The notes beneath the pieces were generated by a model, which did not search any database, had not been told where the DNA came from, and saw nothing but the letters and a program-made list of their open reading frames with translations. A DNA stretch of 64,000 bases from Xenoacremonium recifei (Eukaryota > Ascomycota > Sordariomycetes > Hypocreales > Nectriaceae). The position numbers and the translations under genes are program-made. Location of the stretch: contig WOFQ01000004.1 in the NCBI GenBank assembly GCA_012184525.1, positions 186,001-250,000 of the forward strand. Direction: 5' to 3'. Of this stretch, positions 56,629-64,000 are shown piece by piece. How positions within the stretch are numbered: the first letter of the stretch is position 1; every line of letters starts with the position of its first letter.

Positions 56629-57360
56629 CTAGCGTGCGCTGAACCTGGAACCTCCCCAGTCCGAATACCAAATTGAAATGCCACAGACATCGTTCTGATG
56701 GATGGCTTCCTCAATTTTCGAAAGGATCTCCGCAGCGTTCTCAGCAACGTCCTTCGGGAGGTGGGATCCCCATTTGGAGGTGAGCGGTTGGAAGTGGATG
56801 AAATGTACATCCTCTCGCTTGATGAGGAAGCTGATTTTCGTAACATCGTGATCAGCTAGAAGTCTGACAGTGATGAGTGGCCAGCCAAATCCGGCGGCGC
56901 GTGCTTCGTCGACGAGGGTGCCGTAAGTTTCTATTGGGCCATCGGGAACGAATTTTGAGGGCCAAAAGGGGTTATGATAGTCCACTTTAGCCCTCTCAGC
57001 ACCCTTGGGACACCGATGCTCTATGATTTTGGGTGTATCCTCCAAGTGACGGAAAGGGATGATCAGCGTTGTGAAGTGGTCGGAACGAGAGGGGGGTGCG
57101 CCAAAGTCAGTCCGGGTTTTAAGGAAGAACTGAAGCTGTAGTTGCGGTTCCTCGAAACAGTCCATCAAGATCGTCACCCTGACACTGATCTTGTCGTCGT
57201 TAAAGCCCGGAAGAATGGTGCCATCGCAGTCCACGAAAACCCATCTCGCTCTTGCATAGGTATCTGCTTCCTCGTCACTCTCGGTCTCCTCGGCCTCTTG
57301 TTGCTGGTCATCGTCCGGAACTGCGAACCATGCGGCGGCAGCGTCTGTATTCATTTTCAT
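56629..57360 (-). CDS. N-terminal ORF of the split helicase-like gene (243 aa)
   Basis: The open frame begins upstream at a GTG near 57501, but the first ATG is 57360 (MKMNTDAAAAWFAV). An acidic segment with EEAEETESDEEAD-like composition is followed by a globular region (RWVFVDCDGTILPGF, then FFLKTRTDFGAPPS). I do not recognise the fold. It ends with TAG at 56629-56631, and the following bases stay open in the same frame for 756 codons, so the two ORFs together would make a protein of ~1000 residues. A weak 60-bp intron (GTCTGT..TAG) could remove the stop in frame, but its donor is poor. Otherwise it is a nonsense mutation or a translated N-terminal fragment. Confidence 0.55.
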   Translation of the reverse strand: MKMNTDAAAAWFAVPDDDQQQEAEETESDEEADTYARARWVFVDCDGTILPGFNDDKISVRVTILMDCFEEPQLQLQFFLKTRTDFGAPPSRSDHFTTLIIPFRHLEDTPKIIEHRCPKGAERAKVDYHNPFWPSKFVPDGPIETYGTLVDEARAAGFGWPLITVRLLADHDVTKISFLIKREDVHFIHFQPLTSKWGSHLPKDVAENAAEILSKIEEAIHQNDVCGISIWYSDWGGSRFSAR

Positions 57361-57948
57361 GAGTCTTAGGAGATGTGTCGGCCGATGACATAGATAACTC
57401 GGTTGATATTTGGAGAAAAGGCGAGCGGCAGAAAAAAAAAAGGTGCGCAGAATCAGAGAAAGCTGAAATGAGGATGGCGGTGGGGAAAAATAGGGAAACA
57501 CGTGCCTGCATGTGAATCGCGTACCTGCCTACCTAGGTAGAGAAGCCAATGGAAGGTACCATCAAGAAACTCCTGGGGTGTCGCCAGAGAATTCGAAAAG
57601 CTTTGCTAAGACTTAATCCATTCCAATCCGCCAATGTTGGCTACTCGTACCTACGCCATATTTGTGTATATTCAGAGTGGTAAATGGTTGTTGGTCTGTC
57701 GCGAAGACATGTTCGTTGTACAGTGGAACAAATTAAATATGATAAAAATGCTTCCTATCTGACTTCGTAGTAGTGGTTATTACCTTCGTAACTTACAGAG
57801 GATTTGAACTCCGTACTATAATGGGACGATCTTCTCCTCCGACTATATTGACTCCAACATAATTCAAGACTGAATACTTACTAGCCAACTATTTAAGTTC
57901 TCTGCCAATAGTTATGATGGCTTTATGATTATCTGAAGCAAACCCTCT
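57361..57948. other. Intergenic, upstream of the helicase-like gene
   Basis: About 590 bp, AT-rich from 57590. A TACCTGCCTACCTAGGTA cluster lies at 57521-57540, about 160 bp before the ATG at 57360. No gene. Confidence 0.4.
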
Positions 57949-58944
57949 TCACTCCTCTGTCCAGGCGTTTCTCTCGTTGATGCGTGACGGCTCGACTCGG
58001 GAACTAGACTCCTCGCCATTCACCATGTCAGTGACACGGTTGATGCCGCCGTAGCCACTCGAGCGCTGCTGGACAGTTTCTTCCTCGTCTCCCTCTTCGG
58101 CAGCGGTCAACAGTGGGCGTCGACTGCCATAGTCGCCATTCACAAGCCCCGAGCCACGAGTTCTCCAGGCCGTCCACCAGCTGTTGCCCTCTCTCATCAT
58201 GAATAGTCCGCCAAGCTAACCCCAAGTTAAGCAAATCTGCCAAGGAAACTTAGGATACTGTCTTACCTGTAGCAATGCAACAGCGATAACGACCGCAAAG
58301 TCCACGCCCGCTGTCGACTGCAATGCTGACTTCCAGGGCCCTCGACAGGCCCTATCGCGCCCATACGTCTCCGCGCACGTACTCACGCCGCTCTTTGGAA
58401 ACGGATATGCGCGATCCTTGACCGAGTTGAGGCCGCAGCAGTCCAGTGCATCCTGAATGCGGCGGATCCGGCTTGCGTCGTGGGCGCGGAACATGTTCAT
58501 CCATCGGGCATCGAGAGCGCACTCAAGCCCCTGCGAGGGTACCACACGCTCCAGCAACAGTGTCGCGAGTACTGTCGCTACAAGGGCTTGTAGGGTCTGG
58601 AGAACAAAGGGACCCAGTTGAGGGATTCGGCTATGCGAGGCATGCGCGGTGCGCAGCATGTTCGGATGGATGTAGGCATTGAGAAAGCCGGCAATGGGGA
58701 GGATCGTGGCGAGGATGGAGATGGCGGGCGAGACGGGTAGCGAGAGCGCGGCGCTGTGGTAGTGAACGACTCTAAGAAGATCACAAGTCAGCTTTTGAAG
58801 AAAAGATTGAGCGGTGAAATTGGGTTGGACCTACACTGCGACGCCGAATAGCAGAGCGCTGATCTGTGATGCTGTGAGCGGATGTCTTGGATGGGAGGCT
58901 TGAACACTGACTAGCAAATACACAACAGCCGGGCTAATCATCAT
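57949..58944 (-). CDS. Tsp3-type tetraspanin (293 aa)
   Basis: Integral membrane protein of the tetraspanin family. Three exons: 58944-58835, 58771-58267 and 58215-57949, with introns of 63 and 51 bp; phases close. Hydrophobic segments: MMISPAVVYLLVSV (short), the stretch around SPAISILATILPIAG, GPFVLQTLQALVATVLAT, and GVDFAVVIAVALLQLGGLF, which is completed by the second splice. The large loop between the last two holds the diagnostic DALDCCGLNS, then SVKDRAYPFP and further cysteines. The cytosolic tail is acidic. A first membrane segment is short with this start, so an upstream exon may be missing. Tetraspanins organise membrane microdomains; Pls1-like roles in infection are known for a different subgroup. 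Confidence 0.8.
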
Positions 58945-59772
58945 TTTGCAAGCTGTTTCACGAATGCCAATATAATTAAGGTAAGTCGAGGAAGCGAGTT
59001 GTGAAGAAAAGAGGAAGAAAATGATCCTGGAGGGGAGGAGGGGTAGAGCTCTCTACAGTATCATTACAGCAGCCGAGCTGCTCATTGATTGGCCTCGGTG
59101 AACGATGACGCCGCGCCTCAATGCGGGAGGCCGACCAGGCGGGCACCAACGAAAGTGTGATGATTGTGCAAAAATTCCAGGCAGAAGGGACCATCTGTAC
59201 GGCCTCAGTCAATGTGCTCTCTCGTCTTCGACATGCGCGTCTATCGCCGTAGCCATTGAGGACGAGATCAGACCCGGAGCAGACACATGTAGAGTTCCAA
59301 GTCACAATGAGAGATTTCGTATAAATGGATTGTACATTGACGATCAAACGACACCCAATTCATCTCAGTTCAAAAGATGATCAAATTAAATGGACGCGTC
59401 GATCTAGCTATCGTGACAGTCTGTTCGTATCCAAAATCATACATGTTGCCGCTGTTCGTCCCTTGTTGGTCATTAATCGTAAGTTTCCCCGTCTCAATAT
59501 CCATACAACAATTCCTCTTGGTCGTCAATAAGAGCCAGTTATCATATCCATATACACGTCTACTAAAATAGACAAGTCTGTTCAACAAAAGAAATCCGGC
59601 CGCTGAGTCGTAATGAGTGCGAGAGTCTTTTGGCATGGTCCGGCAACCACGATCAAGACGTTCAAATAGTAGTGTAACAGTGAGAGGCGTAAAGAAATAT
59701 CCCAGCCGCGTGTCTGTCGTATCAAGTGTCAAAAGAGTGATCACTACTGTCGTCCATGTCGCAGTGAGTGTG
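58945..59772. other. Intergenic, tetraspanin upstream / C2H2 gene downstream
   Basis: About 830 bp. No gene supported. A 145-codon minus-strand frame at 59370-59807 overlaps the end of the C2H2 gene but is AT-rich and shows no domain. Confidence 0.4.
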
Positions 59773-61555
59773 TTAAATTCGCCAATCCACAGCTGAGGCA
59801 TATCCATTTAAGGGATATCCTAAATCAGCCCCAGCCCCTAACAACTGCCCATCATATCCGGGCAAGAGTACCGGCTTCTCATCATCAATCGACGTGTTCG
59901 AACTCGGTGCCGGCCCGTACGAGTCCGAGAAACTCGACGAACCAGACGAATCAACCACCTCCTCCGGGAACACAGGCGCGCCGACTGGACCCATGCCCTC
60001 AAAGTCGAAGCCGTCCGTCTCGTCAAAGTCCAGGTCATCAAATAGATTGTCCGGATCAAAGCCATCAGGCGCTGTCATATCCAAGAAGTCCCCTTCGACT
60101 TCGCCGCCTGGAGGCGGAATAGATTGGATCAGGCGGTGCAGCATCGCAGGAAGGCCCTTGATGCGAGCGCGGACGTTGGACTTGACGCGGTCTTCAACAT
60201 CCAGAATCGCGCGCTCGACTTCTTGCTCCACATGTCGGTGGATAAGAGGAGTGAGTTTGTCGCGATAATACTCGCAATAGTTGTGGAAGTGGCTATCATT
60301 GGACGCGTCGGAACGGCGGCGTGTGCCGTCAGGGATATCATGGTCTAGGACAATCAGTCTCATTTCTGGACTTGATATTGGGGGGTGTCTTACAAGGTGA
60401 CGGAATATCTGTGCTTCGAGGATCTTTGTTGAACAGGATGCAGTACCATTCCTTCCACTTCTCCTCAGACGAGCCCCTGACTCGCTTCTGTAGCCTGTGC
60501 TCCTGGTCCTTGTCGAAGCCGTCTGCAAGGTCTCGGCGGATGCTTGAAGGATCCTTGACGGCGCACGGCTTCGGCTCTCTCTGATGAGCCTTGAGTTCCT
60601 CCTGTTCCTTGAACAGTTGGCAACAGCGGTTGCATTGGTGCTTGGGAAGGCTGTGGGCGCGCTTCAAATGCTCCCTTGCAGGTGTTAGGGGCGGAGTTTG
60701 TGGTTCAGGGGTGGGAATTACTCACTTCACCCTGTGCACCTCGGTCCATCCAGGACCGCAGCAGGTTCGGTGCTGTTTAAATCTCTCTGGATCAAACTTA
60801 TAGTAGGGGCAAGCATACTTCAGGCGGTTCTCGTCACTGACGATCTTGGCCCTCTTACTGTTCCGATCTTCTCTGCCCCCCTCCCCATTCTGGTCATCAT
60901 TGTCGTCCGGGTCCTCCCGGTGAAGCTGTCTCTTCTGGCCCGCCGTCTGCGGCTTCTGGTTTCCCTTCCTGAACCCACCGGAAGAGGCACACGACGACGG
61001 CTGCGAACGCTCGCCGCCGTCGTGAGCCTCTTCAAGTGCTTCCAGCTTCTTATCGAGACATTCCAAGATTGCAGCCATCAAAGTGTCGACGATCTGCTTC
61101 TTGCGGCGACGGAGTTGCTGGTTGAGGCGGTAGTCCAGGTAGGTCGTCGATGTTGCCGTACGCGGATCGACGAGTGACTGGCTCGTGGGGAGAGGCACGT
61201 TAAGGATGCGGGCACACTCGCTGGCGGTGTTGGGATTGCGTGCTGCTCGGATACTTGTCTTGGGATGATCCCGTTTGCTGCTGAATCAGAATCTGTCTGT
61301 TTTTTTGTTGTCCCTCCCAACTCACCTTGAGCCTGGAGAGCCTCCTCGGACCTGGCCGCTCTCCTCCGCGTCCCTTCTAGACGGGGACTTGCGTGAACCT
61401 CCACTGGATGACTAGCCCTTTGTTAGCAATTGGAACAGAGAATTGGCGAACTACTCGATACTCACCTTCCGCGAACTCTCGGATGAATGACGATTGGCTG
61501 ATCCGGGGGATTGTTCCTTGTTCTTGTTGAATACCGGCTCTTCCCGGCGAGGCAT
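59773..61555 (-). CDS. Fungal C2H2-type zinc-finger protein (527 aa)
   Basis: Five exons: 61555-61466, 61411-61326, 61280-60726, 60674-60394 and 60344-59773, with introns of 45-54 bp; phases close at every junction. The N-terminus is Ser/Arg-rich (MPRREEPVFNKNKEQSPGS), then a helical region with Lys/Arg (QLRRRKKQIVDTLM) and a basic, Asp-rich linker. A paired zinc-binding region follows: CPYYKFDPERF, CCGPGW, HRVKEHLKRAH, then CNRCCQLFKEQEELKAHQRE. This spliced block is the widespread fungal CPY.K..P...C..PGW..VHR.KEHL.R.H pattern. The C-terminus is acidic (FDPDNLFDDLDFDET) and could be activating. A nuclear regulatory role is inferred; a target is not known. Confidence 0.85.
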
Positions 61556-62725
61556 ATCCGAACCTCGGTCGCCTAGGCAGGTGGGTTTGAGAAGGAGGAA
61601 TTCGAAACGTCGCGGCGGATGAATCCACTTGGCTATTGTGTTTGTGTTACTGAAGAACTTCAATGATTTGAGTCGGTTGTTGTAGTTGTTGCTGCGCTGT
61701 CTCCACGCTGAGTACTGGCAGGCCTTGTCTCGCACACAGGGCATACTTCAGAGCCAACCAGTTACTTCATGGACATGGTGAGGACGCAAACAGAGTGAAG
61801 GTGGATGAGAAGGCGTCAGTTTGCAGGTTCCCCAGGTCCTCGAGAGAGCGAGCGTCGTCGGTGTCCTGACCCCTCCATCCCTCCTCCTCCACGATCGTCC
61901 GCAGGGGGGGTATTTATGCGTGCCAGCTCATCCCCCACGCGCAAGCAAGTCAGCAGCAAATGCGCATCTGCGCAGGCCGACAACTGGGGCGAACGGGAAC
62001 TGGTGCGCGCGCGCCGGCGGAGGAGCCCAATCATGAGGTGCAGCCATCGCGCTCACCCCCATGGGACCATCCCTCAGCTCAGCTTCGAGGCCATTGGCGC
62101 CCGCATCCTGTGCGTCATGCAGCGCCGGGGCTTACTGCGGCTGATGTCGCCGATCTGACGACGCGAGAGACGATAAGCGCAAATGCTCGAGTGCGCGCGA
62201 ACCGGTGACTGGACGAGGCCTTGCAGCGTGGCATTGAGGTGCAATAACAAGTCATCGTCGGAGCCGATGCCTGCGGCCTGCTCGGATCCTTCGACGGAAG
62301 TTTCCGTTCTCTATCTCATGTCTGTTTTCGGTAATTGTAATTTGTTTTCCCATTGTGACTCGAGATAGTCGATCCATACCCATCTGCCGAGCAATGCCAT
62401 GCCTTTGACTGAGAGACTCGGAGCTCAGAGGCCCGGATGTTGGTGGGGTCTCGCCGATGCCAGACCCGCTCCGATCCCGGCGCGGCCCGTCCCCCGGGCT
62501 CTTAGTTGAAGGTCTGCTTCGTAACAAAGCCAAGCATGCTTGAGAACGTAGTAACTGCATGAGAACACAGAATCACAGCGTGTTTGACTCCTCTCGCGTT
62601 CTAACTCTCTTCAACAGTCTATTGATGTTTGTTCGTGTCTGATTCATACGGGGCATGTATTATCTGACGGTCTCTATGGGTCAAACGTGGTATGCTTGCC
62701 ATGTTAGACTTTATGGATTTGCCTC
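61556..62725. other. Intergenic, C2H2 upstream / SET gene downstream
   Basis: About 1.2 kb. The first half is GC-rich and is presumably the C2H2 gene promoter; in-frame sequence upstream of 61555 has an alternative ATG near 61744 that would add 63 residues. The second half has only short frames. Confidence 0.4.
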
Positions 62726-63997
62726 TTAAATAGAGCTCTCTTCATCTATCTGTCTTTCATCCGGTGGGACTTCTGGCCAAGTGTCTGCTGCCTCTTTTTC
62801 CTGCTGATGAATGACATGGATACTCGGGTACATGTGCATCTCCAAACTCCATCTGTCCTCCTCAAAGAGCCAATCTTCGAACAGTTCATCTTGAGCCAGT
62901 CGCCAATCGCCACTTCTGACCCTTTCCTGATACTGTCGTACAAGCGTCCCATTGCCCGTTTCAAAATTGCTTTGCTTCCAATTCCATAATGATTCCACGG
63001 CATGTCCACGAGTGGCGAAAATGGTAGCACGCCCTAGCAGACCATTTGTGCGAGCGACTTTTTCCGCCAAAGCGTAAGCATCGCGAATTAATTCGCCAAG
63101 AAATTTCTCTTCATGAGCTAAGTCGAGGAACTCATGAATATACTTCAATGTCGGGACGACCTCGAAGTCGTTAGAGAGATATAACAGCATCCTTCGAAGA
63201 CGTTTAAGTTTCTGAATTCGCTCGTTACTGGCATCTTTCTCTTTGACAGGCAGATTGCATTGGTCGCAATCGCAAGTGAAGTTAAGGTGCTTCACAAAGT
63301 AGGCTCGCCTCTCTTGGAACTCTGCAAAGTCGTCGATGTAACTGCTCGTAATTTCTTCACCTTCTTTAATGCTTCGCAGGGCATACTTGACGAGGACCCC
63401 AGCAGTTTCATTCCATATATGCATTGTGTTGGGATTGCAAGCATGGTTGATCCGAGATGCGTTGACAAATAGGCCACCTTGGGGGTGAAGCCTGCGAAAG
63501 GGTATGGCGTTGGTGAATATAATGTTTTCCAAGGTGTGGTGATCAGGTCTCGCGTTACTGAGTGACATGATATGCTTTTGGTGCTCTTCTTCCAGTTTCG
63601 AGAGCTGCTCTGCGGGAGGCGTATCTGAATTATTGAGCAATATGCTCGGACGTTCTGCCAAGATCACCGTCCCAGCTGGAATGTCAACTCTGGCAATGAA
63701 ACCCAATCCCTTCCCCGGAATCGGAACGATCTTAAAACTTCGTTCATCACAAGTGAAAGATCCTGCCAGTGTATCGGGGTAGCAAATGTCATCTTTCTGC
63801 GGAAGATCTGTTCGAACGGCCCGGCCTAGCGTTTTCGGGTGTTTGGCGCCCTGCGTCAGATGATCCTCGTCTTCGACAATGCTGAGATCTGTCTGTAAGC
63901 TAGAGATGAGACTCAATTCAAGTCTTGTGTCTTGTATAGAGTAACCTTCATGGTAAAGCTCTGTCCCTAGAGTGAGCGCTGCCATCAATGGGGCCAT
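62726..63997 (-). CDS. SET-domain protein (423 aa, 5' end uncertain)
   Basis: Putative lysine methyltransferase of the SET5/SMYD-like fungal group. An N-terminal region leads to the SET start GKGLGFIARVDIPAGTVILAE. The cofactor site is NASRINHACNPNT (NHxCxPN form) and the catalytic Tyr region is GEEITSSYID. A post-SET cysteine cluster follows (FTCDCDQC). The C-terminus is helical (KLKRLRRMLLYL, then HEEKFLGELIRDAYALAEKV). The frame's ATG at 63997 lies three bases from the window end and the frame is open beyond it, so the gene may continue outside the window. The usual SMYD MYND finger is not seen between the SET halves. Substrate unknown. Confidence 0.82.
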   Translation of the reverse strand: MAPLMAALTLGTELYHEGYSIQDTRLELSLISSLQTDLSIVEDEDHLTQGAKHPKTLGRAVRTDLPQKDDICYPDTLAGSFTCDERSFKIVPIPGKGLGFIARVDIPAGTVILAERPSILLNNSDTPPAEQLSKLEEEHQKHIMSLSNARPDHHTLENIIFTNAIPFRRLHPQGGLFVNASRINHACNPNTMHIWNETAGVLVKYALRSIKEGEEITSSYIDDFAEFQERRAYFVKHLNFTCDCDQCNLPVKEKDASNERIQKLKRLRRMLLYLSNDFEVVPTLKYIHEFLDLAHEEKFLGELIRDAYALAEKVARTNGLLGRATIFATRGHAVESLWNWKQSNFETGNGTLVRQYQERVRSGDWRLAQDELFEDWLFEEDRWSLEMHMYPSIHVIHQQEKEAADTWPEVPPDERQIDEESSI

Positions 63998-64000
63998 AGT

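Noticed and set aside
57780..57840. tRNA-like T-loop on the minus strand (GTTCAAATCC)
   Set aside because: The flanking bases do not form a five-pair T stem and no anticodon or acceptor arm could be found.
59370..59807. 145-codon minus-strand frame
   Set aside because: It overlaps the C2H2 gene end in another frame, is AT-rich and lacks a domain; more likely 3' UTR.

Overview
The window reads as nuclear DNA of a filamentous ascomycete, most likely a Sordariomycete. Introns are short (45-67 bp) with GT..AG ends, coding sequence is GC-rich, and several families are typical of Pezizomycotina: a HET-domain NLR, Tsp3-type tetraspanin, DUF7918-like proteins, a fungal C2H2 protein, plus single-copy housekeeping genes (Gpi3, Sec6, Dbp6, Ede1, Rgp1, Bcd1). 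Species is not claimed. All exon models are read by eye from splice sites, reading frame and family similarity; no database search was possible.

Layout. 1-5.36 kb is nearly gene-free and contains degenerate repeats. 5.36-8.39 kb (+) holds an intact HET/NB-ARC/TPR NLR with very young internal repeats, bracketed by CGGTTCCG-rich, transposon-like segments. 9.3-23.8 kb is a dense housekeeping block: glutathione reductase (-), Ede1-like endocytic scaffold (+), exocyst Sec6 (-), zf-HIT Bcd1 (-) and aldehyde dehydrogenase (-). 23.8-27.7 kb is GC-rich and has no recognisable gene. 27.7-31.2 kb (+) has a tandem pair of paralogous DUF7918-like genes with matching exon structure and C-terminal SUMO-interaction-like motifs. 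31.9-47.6 kb is a second housekeeping block: Rgp1 (+), a MABP1/WDR62-like WD40 protein (+), a Brd8/Bdc1-like NuA4 bromodomain protein (+), Gpi3/PIG-A (-) and Dbp6 (+). 48.2-50.9 kb (-) is a DENN-domain protein. 50.9-54.4 kb is again almost empty. 54.4-64.0 kb (all -) is accessory: a decayed SF1-helicase-like gene split by one in-frame TAG, a tetraspanin, a C2H2 protein and a SET-domain protein at the window edge.

Functional links. Ede1, Sec6, Rgp1 and the DENN protein all belong to membrane traffic (endocytosis, exocytosis, Ypt6 GEF, Rab regulation). Dbp6 and Bcd1 are ribosome or snoRNP biogenesis factors. I see no biosynthetic cluster. The most notable material is the NLR locus with recent repeat turnover, the DUF7918-like pair, and the decaying helicase-like gene with lost ATPase residues. 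No tRNA, rRNA or CRISPR was recognised.
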